Below are positions 53,499 through 63,276 of a DNA stretch of 64,000 nucleotides, piece after piece. Within the stretch, counting starts at the first letter, position 1. The number at the start of each line of letters is the position of its first letter. The notes beneath the pieces are model-generated. The model saw only the letters and a program-made list of their open reading frames with translations. It was not told the DNA's origin and ran no database searches. Origin of the DNA: Chitinophaga parva (GTDB lineage Bacteria; Bacteroidota; Bacteroidia; Chitinophagales; Chitinophagaceae); assembly GCF_003071345.1 (NCBI RefSeq), contig NZ_QCYK01000002.1, forward strand, positions 1,054,001 to 1,118,000, given 5' to 3'. The position numbers and the translations under genes are program-made.

Positions 53499-56400
53499 TT
53501 AGAAACCACAGCGGATGCCGAAGGTCACGGATTTAAAGGCCGGGTAGGTGGTGTAGTCAATGCCCTGCATTACCTGGCTGGTGCCGGTGTAGGCGTTGAT
53601 CTCCGGATCGTACCAGGAGTATTTGGTCAGCGTGATCAGGTTTTGCCCACTCACATATACCTGTGCTTTTTTGAACCACTTCATGGCATCGCCCTTGAAA
53701 GGAATTGTGTAAGCCAGCTGTATGTTCTTGAAGCGCAGGTAAGAACCATCTTCTACAAAGCGGTTGGAAATATTGCCGGAGAGTGTATTAGTGATCTTCG
53801 GGTATTTCGCATCTGTATGGTCCGGTGTCCAGTGGTCTGTAGCTACGGCGGCCGGCAAGTTCAGGCCCATGCCCAGGTCCAGCGTGGCGGCCTGGTTCAG
53901 GTTGAAGATGTTATTGCCCTGGGAGCCCTGTATGAACACGGTCAGCTCAAATCCTTTGTACGTGGCCACGGAGTTAAAACCGTAGATGAATTTAGGATTC
54001 GGATTGCCGATGTAGGTTTTATCCGCGGCATTGATGAGGCCATCCTTGTTGCGGTCTTCATACTGGATGGTGCCCTTGTCTGTGTAGCCGGTTTCTTTAT
54101 AACCGTAGAAGATGCCAAAAGGCTGTCCTTCACGTAACAGGTTCACATAATCATTGATAGAACCGGTGTACACAGGGGTGCCGTAGATGTCCTGTCCATT
54201 GTACAGTTTCACCACTTTATTGCGGTTAAAGGAAATATTGGCGCCTACATTCCAATGTACTGCGCGGTCCAATACCGTAGCATCTGCGGCGTATTCCATA
54301 CCGCGGTTGCTGATCTCACCGATGTTCTGTACCGTGGTCTGGTAACCCATGGAAGCCGGCAGGGACACGGTGTTCAGCAGGTTCTTGGTACGTTTGTCAT
54401 AGAAGTCTGCCGTTACGTGCAGTACGCCGTGGAGGAAGCTGGCATCCACACCAAAGTCGCCCTGGTAGGTAGTTTCCCATTTCAGATCGCCGGGCAGCTG
54501 GCTGCCGGGAGCATACCCGATATGCTGGCCATCGCCAAACACGGTGGTGGAGGCAGTGAGCAGGTTCAGGGTCTGATAAGCGCCTATGGCGTTACTGCCA
54601 CTCACGCCATAGCTGGCCCTTACTTTCAGGTCATTGATCACCTGGGAGTTGCGGAGGAAGGGCTCGTTGGATACCCTCCAGGCAATAGCGGCGGAGGGGA
54701 AATTGCCCCACTGGTTGCCTTTGGAATAACCGGAATAACCATCCCGGCGCATGCTCACGGTAAAGAGGTATTTATCATCCAGGGTATAATTGAGGCGGGC
54801 CAGGTAAGAGATGATGGCCCATTTGTTATAGCTGGTGCTGGGAATGCCCGGTGTGCCGGCGCTCTGGAGGTTGCCGGTACCGGTTACATCACTCAGGAAA
54901 CCAATGCCGGAGCCCAGCAAGGTGGTATTGGTATTTTCCTGGTAGGTGATACCCGCAAGCGCGTTGATCGCGTGGCGGCCAAAGGTCTTGTTATAGGTGG
55001 CCACGTTTTCGTTGAGCAGGTTAGTGGTCTGCGCAGTGCTTACAGAAGCGCTGCCCACGGAGTTGTTAGACGGCTCAATATTGGAATGCTGGTCGCGGCG
55101 GTCATCTGCATTGTTCAATCCCCCGGAGATGCGGATGGCCAGGCCATCCAGGGGCTTGATGGTGATGGCTGCATTGGTAAATACGCGGTTGCGTTTTAAC
55201 TGGTTAGACGTTTGATTGATGGTCATCACCGGGTTGATGATGGCATTGGAAATAAAAGGATAAGCCGTGTTCAGGCGGCGGTATCCACCGTTCGGGAGGT
55301 AAGGGGACAACGTGGGCGGCGCCATCAGCATACCGGATACCACGTCGCTGCCGCGGTTGCCCAGCAGGCTGGTTTGCTCGTTGCCACCGTATTGTACCAG
55401 CGTAGCGTTGTAAGACACGGTGAAGATCTTGCTGATATCGTGCTCAATGCTGCTGCGCAGGGAATATCTTTTAAAGTTGGAATTGCGGATGATGCCGTCC
55501 TGCAGGAAAGCCCCTGCAGATACGGAAAAGCGGGTCTTTTCAGAACCGCCGCTCACTGTAGCAGAGGTGGTGGACAAAGGTGCATTGCGCAGCACCAGGT
55601 CCTGCCAGTCTGTGCCCGGTGCGGAGCCCAGGGAGTCTATCTGTTGCTGGGTGAAGTAAGGCGCCAGGTTATCATTGGCCGCCTGCTCGTTATACAGCTT
55701 GGCATATTGCTGTGCATTGAGGAGCTTCATTTTCTTGGTTACGGACTGGATGCCGTAGCCGGTATTGAAATCCACGCGGGTGCGGTCGTTCTTTTTACCA
55801 CTGTTGGTCGTGATCATCACAATGCCATTGGCGCCACGGGAGCCGTAAATGGCGGTGGAAGAAGCATCTTTCAGGATCTCCATGGAAGCAATATCGCTGG
55901 GTTGCAGGAAGTCAGGGTTGCCATCATACGGGAAGCCATCCACGACGTACAGCGGCTCATTGCCACCGAGGATAGAGTTAGTACCGCGGATGCGCACCGT
56001 TACCGGGCCACCGGGTGCGCCATTGGTTTGCACCACGCGTACTCCGGGCGCGCGCCCGCTGAGCGACTGCATGGCATTGGATACGGGCTGGCTGGTCACA
56101 TCAGCGCCTTTTACCTGCGATACCGCGCCGGTAAGGTCCGATTTCCTCACCGTGCCGTAACCGATCACCACTACTTCGGTGGTGGTGTTTACAGACAGTT
56201 TCAGCACGATGGTGAGCGGTGCATTGCCATTGGCCACCACTTCTTTATTTTCATAACCAAGGTAGGATACCACCAGTACGGCGTCATTGGGCGCATTGAG
56301 CTGGAAGCTGCCGTCTGCCGCGGTAGCCGTACCTGCCTTGCTGCCTTTCACCATTACCGAGGCGCCGGGTAAAGGGTTGCCCTGTTCATCCGTTACCTTT

Positions 56401-56807
56401 CCCCTGATCATGGCCAGCACGGGCGCGTCGGCACGCGCAGCCTTTTCATCGCGCGATTCGATCACGACGTTCTTGCCCACTATGGTGTAGGTGAGGTGCT
56501 GGTCCTGGAGGCAGAGGCTCATTACTTTTTCCAGGGAGGCTGCCTTTGCTGCTATGCTCACATTGGGCGCCTGGTCCACCAGGCTGTGATCAAAGAAGAA
56601 GGCGTAGCCGGTCTGTTTTTCAATAAGCCGGAATATTTTTTTGAGTGGAGCATTTTTTTCTGAAAGGGTGATATCCTGCGAGTACCCTTTTGCAGTTACC
56701 TGCAAGCATGCGGCTAATAAAATGATCGCAGTCAGTTTCATAACGAGGAATGTTTTGGCCAGCCCGGGTGGTTGAAAAGCCGGGCGCCTGATAGCACTAA
56801 AATTCAT
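53499..56807 (-). CDS. SusC/RagA-family TonB-linked outer-membrane protein, locus 3
   Basis: TonB-dependent importer of 1102 aa. After a signal segment (VMKLTAIILLAACLQVTAKG) come an STN domain (about 43-115, ITLSEKNAPLKKIFRLIEKQTGY), a carboxypeptidase-regulatory-like domain (about 132-210, DEQGNPLPGASVMVKGSKAG), a plug opening TEVVVIGYGTVRKSDLTGAV with LYVVDGFP and STAIYGSRGANGIVMITT, and a barrel ending SVTFGIRCGF. All parts of a signalling SusC are intact. The FecR gene lies 181 nt upstream; SusD follows. Confidence 0.97.
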   Translation of the reverse strand: MNFSAIRRPAFQPPGLAKTFLVMKLTAIILLAACLQVTAKGYSQDITLSEKNAPLKKIFRLIEKQTGYAFFFDHSLVDQAPNVSIAAKAASLEKVMSLCLQDQHLTYTIVGKNVVIESRDEKAARADAPVLAMIRGKVTDEQGNPLPGASVMVKGSKAGTATAADGSFQLNAPNDAVLVVSYLGYENKEVVANGNAPLTIVLKLSVNTTTEVVVIGYGTVRKSDLTGAVSQVKGADVTSQPVSNAMQSLSGRAPGVRVVQTNGAPGGPVTVRIRGTNSILGGNEPLYVVDGFPYDGNPDFLQPSDIASMEILKDASSTAIYGSRGANGIVMITTNSGKKNDRTRVDFNTGYGIQSVTKKMKLLNAQQYAKLYNEQAANDNLAPYFTQQQIDSLGSAPGTDWQDLVLRNAPLSTTSATVSGGSEKTRFSVSAGAFLQDGIIRNSNFKRYSLRSSIEHDISKIFTVSYNATLVQYGGNEQTSLLGNRGSDVVSGMLMAPPTLSPYLPNGGYRRLNTAYPFISNAIINPVMTINQTSNQLKRNRVFTNAAITIKPLDGLAIRISGGLNNADDRRDQHSNIEPSNNSVGSASVSTAQTTNLLNENVATYNKTFGRHAINALAGITYQENTNTTLLGSGIGFLSDVTGTGNLQSAGTPGIPSTSYNKWAIISYLARLNYTLDDKYLFTVSMRRDGYSGYSKGNQWGNFPSAAIAWRVSNEPFLRNSQVINDLKVRASYGVSGSNAIGAYQTLNLLTASTTVFGDGQHIGYAPGSQLPGDLKWETTYQGDFGVDASFLHGVLHVTADFYDKRTKNLLNTVSLPASMGYQTTVQNIGEISNRGMEYAADATVLDRAVHWNVGANISFNRNKVVKLYNGQDIYGTPVYTGSINDYVNLLREGQPFGIFYGYKETGYTDKGTIQYEDRNKDGLINAADKTYIGNPNPKFIYGFNSVATYKGFELTVFIQGSQGNNIFNLNQAATLDLGMGLNLPAAVATDHWTPDHTDAKYPKITNTLSGNISNRFVEDGSYLRFKNIQLAYTIPFKGDAMKWFKKAQVYVSGQNLITLTKYSWYDPEINAYTGTSQVMQGIDYTTYPAFKSVTFGIRCGF

Positions 56808-56988
56808 ACTTTTGATTTGTTTGGGTAATAGAATCCCCTCCCGGTAATGTACCAGGTGTGGTGAGGTCGCGGAACGATTTCAACTGTTGCCCAAATACCT
56901 GCCGGGAGTGCTCCAACACTTCCGGTTTTTTTTAGGCAGCAAAGTGGTTTGGTTTGGATTTACTTTTTCATAACGTGAATGTTTTGTT

Positions 56989-58164
56989 TCATGGCATAAC
57001 GGTGATTTTTTTGTTGTCTACTTTAACGTGGATCTTGCTGAGCTCCAATATCCTGATAATGTCTTCAATGCTGCTGCTGCGGGAAATGTGGCCACCAAAC
57101 TCACGGTCCGGGATGGTGCCCTGGTAGGTTACATCCAGGTCGTACCAGCGGGAAAGCTGGTTCATGACGCCGCTGATCTTCTCGTGGTTGAACTGGAAGT
57201 AGCCGTTTTTCCAGGCCACCACTTCATCCATATCCACATCGTCCTTTACCGTGATCTGGCCACCGGTGTGGATCTGGGCCTGCTGGCCGGGGCGCAGGCG
57301 GGCCTCTCCCTGCAGGGATTTCACCTTTACCGCGCCCTCCAGCAGGGTGGTCCTGGTAAAGGCTTCGTCGCCGTAAGCGGAGACATTGAAGCTGGTGCCC
57401 AGTACTTGCACCTCTGAACTATTCACAACTACTTTAAAAGGATGGTTGGCCTGCTGTGCTACCTCAAAATAAGCTTCCCCGCTCAGTTCCACGCGGCGAT
57501 CCCCGGGGCCAAAACTGGTCGGATAATGCAGGTCGGAAGCGGCGTTCAGCCATACTTTGGTGCCATCAGAGAGGGTAATGCGGAACTGGCCGCCCCGGGG
57601 CACATGGAGGTTATTATATTGTAAGGTCGTTGATGCGTTCCCGTTAGCGGTGTAAGTAAGTTGCCCGTTGCGCTGCTGCGTGATCCGGCTGTTGCCTTGC
57701 AAGGCCAGGGCACCGCTGCCGGTACTGTCCAGCGGTACCTGGGTACCATCTGCCAGGGTGAGCACGGCTTTGTTGGTGCCGGGCTTCACAGCCAGGGAGG
57801 TACTGGTGGCGGGTTTGCTGGCCGGTTTTACAGGAGGTGTGTATTGCTGTGTAAAATAATAAGTGCCGGCCGCTACCCCTGCCAGCAAGGCGGCAGCGGC
57901 TACCCATTTGCGGATGGTATGTAAAGAACGGGGGCGATGGATGGCCGGTGGGGGTGGTTGCAACCGTTCCCAAACCTTTTCCAGGGTAGCCGGGTCTGTG
58001 TGCCCGTGGGCGGTGGTATCTTGCAGCAGGGCCGCCATGGCGGTATCCCACTGTTCGCGGTGTTCATCGGTGCGGAGGGTTTCCAGCAGCGCGGAAAGCT
58101 CTGTTTCAGTCAGTTCATCATTAATGTATCTCCTGATCAGCGCTGCAAGGGTGGATGATTCCAT
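56989..58164 (-). CDS. FecR family anti-sigma factor, locus 3
   Basis: Sigma regulator of 391 aa. Cytoplasmic part MESSTLAALIRRYINDELTE, a membrane span around residues 85-105 (KWVAAAALLAGVAAGTYYF), the FecR periplasmic domain (DGTKVWLNAASDLHYPTSF, LSGEAYFEVAQQANHPF, VLGTSFNVSAYGDE, LLEGAVKVKS) and a C-terminal DUF4974 (AWKNGYFQFNHEKISGVMNQLSRWYDL). ATG 58164 is chosen over one 18 nt upstream. It completes the sigma-FecR-SusCD signalling chain of locus 3. Confidence 0.95.
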   Translation of the reverse strand: MESSTLAALIRRYINDELTETELSALLETLRTDEHREQWDTAMAALLQDTTAHGHTDPATLEKVWERLQPPPPAIHRPRSLHTIRKWVAAAALLAGVAAGTYYFTQQYTPPVKPASKPATSTSLAVKPGTNKAVLTLADGTQVPLDSTGSGALALQGNSRITQQRNGQLTYTANGNASTTLQYNNLHVPRGGQFRITLSDGTKVWLNAASDLHYPTSFGPGDRRVELSGEAYFEVAQQANHPFKVVVNSSEVQVLGTSFNVSAYGDEAFTRTTLLEGAVKVKSLQGEARLRPGQQAQIHTGGQITVKDDVDMDEVVAWKNGYFQFNHEKISGVMNQLSRWYDLDVTYQGTIPDREFGGHISRSSSIEDIIRILELSKIHVKVDNKKITVMP

Positions 58165-58249
58165 AACGTGGTGTTGCGGCATTTGGGAGGCCGTACATTA
58201 ACATTGACGCACGAGTGGATAAAAGGGAGGTGCCGGAAATGAAAAAAAA

Positions 58250-58843
58250 TTAATGGCCCAGGAAAATGCCCAGCAGCACGGGGAGGGTGTAGTGGGAGAG
58301 CACCTTGCGGAGCGTGGCCAGTGCCTGTACCAAGTAGCTTTTGATGGTAACGCGCGATACGCCCATGATGAGGGCGATCTGTTCATGGTCCAGTCCCTGG
58401 AAGCGGCTAAGGCAGAAGGCGCGTTGCTGCTGGGGAGGCAGTTGTTGTACGGCGCGCTGCACCTGCAGCTCCAGGTCCCGGGAGTAGATGGCCGCTTCCC
58501 CGCTCTGGTGGCGGATTTCCTGGAAGTACTGGCGGAGGTATTGTTCATAGTGGTCCTGGCTGCTCAGTTTGCGCAGGCGGCTGTAGATCTTGTTGCGGGC
58601 GCTTACGAAGAGGAAGGCCTGGAGGTTGTCGATGCCGGTGAGCTGGGTACGTTTTTCCCAGACCATGGCAAATACGTCCTGGGTGATGTCTTCTGAAAGG
58701 TCTGGCAGTTTGGTGAGCTGGAGGGTGGAGGAGTAGATGGCGTCCCAATAGCGTTCGAAGAGCAGGCGGTATGCGGCTGCGTTTCCGGCGGCGAGGCTTT
58801 GCAGCAGCGAGGCATCGGTGTCATTAGTGGTAGGCAGCATCAT
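58250..58843 (-). CDS. ECF sigma factor, locus 3
   Basis: Sigma-70 family ECF factor of 197 aa. Region 2 has YRLLFERYWDAIYSSTLQL, LSEDITQDVFAMVWEKR and FLFVSARNKIYSRLRKL; region 4 has QLPPQQQRAFCLSRFQGLDH and the helix-turn-helix EQIALIMGVSRVTIKSYLVQ. The C-terminal ~20 residues are hydrophobic (TLPVLLGIFLGH), as is common in this subgroup. It starts locus 3 on the minus strand; FecR follows after 85 nt. Confidence 0.95.
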   Translation of the reverse strand: MMLPTTNDTDASLLQSLAAGNAAAYRLLFERYWDAIYSSTLQLTKLPDLSEDITQDVFAMVWEKRTQLTGIDNLQAFLFVSARNKIYSRLRKLSSQDHYEQYLRQYFQEIRHQSGEAAIYSRDLELQVQRAVQQLPPQQQRAFCLSRFQGLDHEQIALIMGVSRVTIKSYLVQALATLRKVLSHYTLPVLLGIFLGH

Positions 58844-58955
58844 TCACACCCGCTGGATTTTGGTTTCAGTGGCAAGTGGATTAAAAGTAGTAAAAATTTG
58901 CAGGGAATTTTAATTCTTTCAGGTGGACGTGGTTGCTTTATTTATTGCGAAACTA

Positions 58956-59210
58956 TTAATCGTTACCGATTAGTTGGTCCATCAGTCCCCGGCAATCAAG
59001 TTTTCGCCAATTTTCCCCATATGTTTCTGCTAACGTTACCAATCCTAAAAGGGAAAGAGGACTGGCGGCATAAACAATCAAATCCTCTTTTTTTGCGCTC
59101 CATCCCACAATATTTTCACTTTCATCAAGCTCCGGCTCAATAACATATTTTTTTTCTTTCAAAAGATAAAATGCAGGTTCCCATGTATTGGCTGCTTCGG
59201 CTATTTGCAT
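58956..59210 (-). CDS. Candidate immunity protein of the Rhs toxin
   Basis: An 84-residue acidic protein (MQIAEAANTWEPAFYLLKEK, ELDESENIVGWSAKKEDLI, SLLGLVTLAETYGENWRKL) with no recognised family. It begins 10 nt after the Rhs stop on the same strand and in the same AT-rich stretch as the toxin tip, the usual place for an immunity gene. A longer in-frame start at 59264 would overlap the Rhs gene by 44 nt. Neutralisation of the adjoining toxin tip is inferred from position, size and composition only. Confidence 0.65.
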   Translation of the reverse strand: MQIAEAANTWEPAFYLLKEKKYVIEPELDESENIVGWSAKKEDLIVYAASPLSLLGLVTLAETYGENWRKLDCRGLMDQLIGND

Positions 59211-59220
59211 ATTTTTAAGA

Positions 59221-62200
59221 TTAGTTGCAAGCTTTGAAAAACGTTCCGTCAATCTCGCCTTCAATAAGAATTTCCATATTTGTTTTCATGATGTTTTTGA
59301 CGTTGTTTGCATCTTTCATTAATTTTTTATTGCCACTGTTTTTCATAGCATCATAGACCGATTCAGGCGTGTGGATTTTTATTTTTCCATTTTTTTCAAG
59401 CGGCTCGAGGTCGCCACGGAAAATTTTTCGTGTTTTGCCAAACTTTTGTGCTTTGCCTTTATTCTCAGAGAAGGATGTAAAGCGGCTGGTTTCTCCATCA
59501 GAAGCTCTCCTGACATGTTCCCACGGCGTTGTGATATCTGCATTTCCTCCTAGTGGCGTGCCAACATTGCCTCCAGTATAGTAATCATCTCCTCTGAATA
59601 AATATGTTCCTTCAAGTCCTAATGGATCTATTTGTGCATTAGTATCGGAGACATATTTATACTGGTTTAACCCACCTCTTATTTTAATTGGGTCTTTACT
59701 AAGAAAAGTACCCTCTTCTGCGGAATAGTACCTGAACCGGTTATAATGCAACCCCGTCTCCACATCCTCATACTGTCCCTGGTACCTGAATGGACAATCT
59801 CCTGCCTCACCCATCCCTAATGTACGTGCTTTGCCATAAATATCCAGCTCACACCCCCATGTTTTATTACCCTGCGCATCATACATCTCTACCGGTGTGC
59901 CCAGGTAATCTGTAACGATAGTATCACTCCCCGAGGCCCTGAGCTTCGCCGCAGGCGCAAACCCATCTTCCTCAAACACCCATGTAATAAGCCCCTCCAC
60001 CGGCTCAGTCCCTGCTACCTGTAGCTGCCCCATCTCGTCCAGTGTGCAAGCAGGCCGGGCATCCAGTGCGTACCGCCATTCATGCAGCGGCACATTACCG
60101 TCCCATACCCAACGTGTGACCTGTCCTTCCGCGATCTTACTCACCCGGCGGCCCAGGGCGTCGTATTCGAAAGAAATAACTTCACCATCCGGCCGCGTTA
60201 CCGTCCGCAGCATGCCGTTGCTGCACCAAGTATACTGCCATACAGCCCCGGTGTCACTTGTCCTGCGCTGCAGGTTGCCTTCAGCGTCGTGGGCATACGT
60301 CCAGCCGTTTGCCCGGGCCAGCTGGCCTCCTGCGTGGTAGCGCCGGTCCTCCCGTTGTGGGTTGCGGTATAGGTTACCCACGGCATCGGGTGATTTGTAT
60401 TGTTTGCGGCCGTCTTCAAATTCCGCCATGGCCAGGTTACCAAAATCATCGTGGGTGTAATTTACCTGGCCGTTGTTCAGCTCATTCAGCATAGACACCA
60501 GGCGTTCATTGGCATTCCAGGCATACCTGCGTTTACGCAGGTCTTTATTTCCTTTGTGTATTTTATGCCGGAGCGGATGACCTGCATGGTCATATTCAAA
60601 TGACGATATAATCCCTCCCGGCAGCCAGCGCTCCGCTTCGAGGCCCAAGACATTGTACCCAAAATCCGCCTGCCAATGCTGATCCTCCATGTCCGCCTGT
60701 AACCGTGCTACCTGGCCCATAGGCGTGTAATGCAGGTGTATGGCGGCTCCCAGGCTGCTGTGGATGGCCGTTCGTTGATGCTGGCGGTTATATATACTGT
60801 GCACCGTATGTGCCTGGCCCGCCACCACGCTGCGTTCCAGTACCACTCGTCCCATGTTGTCGCGCTCAAGGGATATGGTGGCCTGCTCGTTCGTCGCCTC
60901 AATAAGCTGCCCGTTCTTATTATAGTTGAAGATCTCCCAACTGCCGTCACTGTACTCGCACCTCGCCACGCGGCCGGCAGCATCATATTCGTAGAGCGTG
61001 TGCCGGCCGCCGGGGTGCGTCACTTGTTTTATCCATCCGTTTTCCAGTCGTTCATATTGCCGGGTAGTGCCGTCAAAACCTGTTTCGCTGATGATCCGGC
61101 CCCGGTCATCGCGTTGAAAGCGGTATGCTTCATGGTGCTCATTCACGATTTTCAATAACTCTTCCTGCCCGTTGTAAAGGAATTGCAGGGTGCGATGGCC
61201 TTCCTTGCGCTGGTGGAGGCTGCCCAGCGGCGTGTAAGAAAAGTGCACATCGTGCTGGCTGTCCTGTGCTTTGATTACATCGTCATAAGCGTTATAGTCC
61301 AGCCACACAATATTGCCATCTGGTTGCTGGATGCGGGTTACACGGCCCAGCAGATCGTACAGGAATGACTGCACCCCGCCGGCCGCATTGACGGCGCGGA
61401 TGCAGCGGCCCAGGCCATCGTAATGCCAGGTGTCTGTGCTGCCATCCGGGCGGCAAAGCGCAGTGAGGTTATAGGCGGTATCATATTTAAAAGTAGTGCG
61501 CCGGCCATCTTCTTCGCAGATAGCCGCCAGCAAATGGTCTGCATTGTACTCGTAAGTGGTCATGCCGTTATCCGCGCGGATCAGGGTTTGCAGCAATCCC
61601 TGCGTGTTATAGACCCGCACCGTGTGATGGCCGGCTGCATCGGTGTGCAGGGTTACACGGTCGTTTTCATCGTACATGAATTTTTCCAGCGCGCCATCCG
61701 GCCGTTGTATGCTGGTGCAGTTGCCCCGTTCATCATAACTATAACCGGTAACGTGACCTGCTTCATCTATATCGCGGAAGCGTTCTTCAAACGCGGTGTA
61801 GTCTATAAAACGGTGTGCACCGGCTGCGGTGATCTGTGTGATAAGATGGTGCTCATCATAGTGATATGTAGTGCTGCGGCCCAGGCCATCGGTAATGATG
61901 TTATAGCCGGGGTGGTAGTCAAGCTTTACTTCCAGCAGGCCATGATCGCCCCAGCTGTGGATGCAGCGGCCATTTTCGTATTGCCAGTAAAAAGATTGCC
62001 CGTTACGGTCTGTTTTTTTAACCAGGCGGTGCGCTTCGTATACCAGCCGGGTAGCCTGGTGCAGTGCGTCTTTGATCTCGCAGAGGTCACCTGCTTCATT
62101 GTACATGTACTGCACCAGCGGATGTACTTTCCCGCTTTTCTCTGCCACCCGCACGGCGGTAATGCGGTGTTTATGGTCTGTGGTAACGTGTATCATACGG

Positions 62201-63276
62201 CCGGTACTATCACGTATGTAAGCCAGTTGATCGTGGTGGTAGGCGATGTTGATGGAGAAACCTTGTTCATTGAAAATGGCGGACAGCCGGTATTCATCCG
62301 TTTTTTCGGGATGCGGTTTCAGGAGATAACGCAGTCTTGTTTTGTGCTGTACCAGTTGATAGTGATCTACCTCCCGCTTCAAGGTAAGCTTTTCGGTACG
62401 GAGATAATATTGTTCTCCCGGTTGCAGCAGTGGAAAGCCTACGCCACGGCCATCTGGCAGCAGCACGGCATTATAATCACCGCAGCATTTCAACTGCGTA
62501 TCGAAAGGAATGGTATAGCCATGGCCCAGCAGGCCTGTATAGCGGCTGTCACTGTACCATGCGCGCTCCCACTTCAGTGGCAGGGGACCGGGTAGTTCAA
62601 AATCGCAGCCGGTGTATTGTACTACGCCTGTCACTACGTTTACCGGGTCGCCGCAATGGATGGTTTTATCTGCTTCTTTTTCCAGGGTGGATCCCAGGTC
62701 GTCTGTTACCTGTTTTGCAGGTTTTTTAAAGAAGGATCCGGCTTTCTTCAGCAATGCACTGAAGCCATAAGATGCCAGCAGATTAATAGCCGCACCGGTG
62801 AGGTCGGGCACCATTGGCCCGCCTACCAGCACGGGGTTGCCCTTTGGAATTGGAATACTAAAGGACGTGGGTGCAAACAACGAAAATTTCGGGGTGTATT
62901 TCTCACCTGCATGCGCAGATAGCGGGATGCCCACATCATTGCAGGACATAACACTGTAAACGCAGGGCGACAGTCTCCTGCCTTCTGCAAAGGTGTGCAG
63001 GCTCCCGAAGAAATTCACAGATTCATGGGCAATGAGCGGTGCTTCCGCGAATGCGCCCACCAGTGGTATATGCTGCCCTGAGAACAGGAATCCACTGGTG
63101 TCTGATACGCCACGGGGTACGCGGTTTACAAACACGGAAGCGCCGATAAAAGGGATGTAATCCACCGGGTCGGCGATCATGCCTATGAACGGGTGCAATG
63201 GATTGAAAGGCGGCGTTGTAGTAAAATGGGAATCTATGCCAACAACAAGTGTGAAATGCTGATTAACAGGGTTCAT
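59221..63276 (-). CDS. Rhs-family polymorphic toxin with ADP-ribosyltransferase-like C-terminal tip
   Basis: Protein of 1351 aa. Residues 1-155 are a non-repeated leader, probably PAAR-like (ending IPIPKGNPVLVGGP), with no signal peptide. A DUF6531-type segment (about 208-280, CGDPVNVVTGVVQYTG) is followed by many RHS/YD repeats (LDYHPGYN..., YDERGNCTSIQRPDG...) and the Rhs core ending GGLNQYKYVSDTNAQIDPLGL at residue ~1221, where such toxins self-cleave. The last 130 residues are a tip with Arg1228 (YLFRGDDYY), a TSFS motif (1267-1270, FTSFSENKGKAQKFG) and Glu1335 (NMEILIEGEID). Arg, S-x-S and Glu are in the order seen in ADP-ribosyltransferases. A candidate immunity gene follows. Confidence 0.92.
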   Translation of the reverse strand: MNPVNQHFTLVVGIDSHFTTTPPFNPLHPFIGMIADPVDYIPFIGASVFVNRVPRGVSDTSGFLFSGQHIPLVGAFAEAPLIAHESVNFFGSLHTFAEGRRLSPCVYSVMSCNDVGIPLSAHAGEKYTPKFSLFAPTSFSIPIPKGNPVLVGGPMVPDLTGAAINLLASYGFSALLKKAGSFFKKPAKQVTDDLGSTLEKEADKTIHCGDPVNVVTGVVQYTGCDFELPGPLPLKWERAWYSDSRYTGLLGHGYTIPFDTQLKCCGDYNAVLLPDGRGVGFPLLQPGEQYYLRTEKLTLKREVDHYQLVQHKTRLRYLLKPHPEKTDEYRLSAIFNEQGFSINIAYHHDQLAYIRDSTGRMIHVTTDHKHRITAVRVAEKSGKVHPLVQYMYNEAGDLCEIKDALHQATRLVYEAHRLVKKTDRNGQSFYWQYENGRCIHSWGDHGLLEVKLDYHPGYNIITDGLGRSTTYHYDEHHLITQITAAGAHRFIDYTAFEERFRDIDEAGHVTGYSYDERGNCTSIQRPDGALEKFMYDENDRVTLHTDAAGHHTVRVYNTQGLLQTLIRADNGMTTYEYNADHLLAAICEEDGRRTTFKYDTAYNLTALCRPDGSTDTWHYDGLGRCIRAVNAAGGVQSFLYDLLGRVTRIQQPDGNIVWLDYNAYDDVIKAQDSQHDVHFSYTPLGSLHQRKEGHRTLQFLYNGQEELLKIVNEHHEAYRFQRDDRGRIISETGFDGTTRQYERLENGWIKQVTHPGGRHTLYEYDAAGRVARCEYSDGSWEIFNYNKNGQLIEATNEQATISLERDNMGRVVLERSVVAGQAHTVHSIYNRQHQRTAIHSSLGAAIHLHYTPMGQVARLQADMEDQHWQADFGYNVLGLEAERWLPGGIISSFEYDHAGHPLRHKIHKGNKDLRKRRYAWNANERLVSMLNELNNGQVNYTHDDFGNLAMAEFEDGRKQYKSPDAVGNLYRNPQREDRRYHAGGQLARANGWTYAHDAEGNLQRRTSDTGAVWQYTWCSNGMLRTVTRPDGEVISFEYDALGRRVSKIAEGQVTRWVWDGNVPLHEWRYALDARPACTLDEMGQLQVAGTEPVEGLITWVFEEDGFAPAAKLRASGSDTIVTDYLGTPVEMYDAQGNKTWGCELDIYGKARTLGMGEAGDCPFRYQGQYEDVETGLHYNRFRYYSAEEGTFLSKDPIKIRGGLNQYKYVSDTNAQIDPLGLEGTYLFRGDDYYTGGNVGTPLGGNADITTPWEHVRRASDGETSRFTSFSENKGKAQKFGKTRKIFRGDLEPLEKNGKIKIHTPESVYDAMKNSGNKKLMKDANNVKNIMKTNMEILIEGEIDGTFFKACN

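Noticed and set aside
54255..56372. Long + strand open frames antisense to the locus 3 SusC gene
   Set aside because: Shadows of the SusC coding sequence; no start context, domain or operon partner supports them.
61423..62595. A 390-codon open frame antisense to the Rhs gene
   Set aside because: Hydrophobic-looking but without homology features; the Rhs repeats on the other strand explain the sequence.
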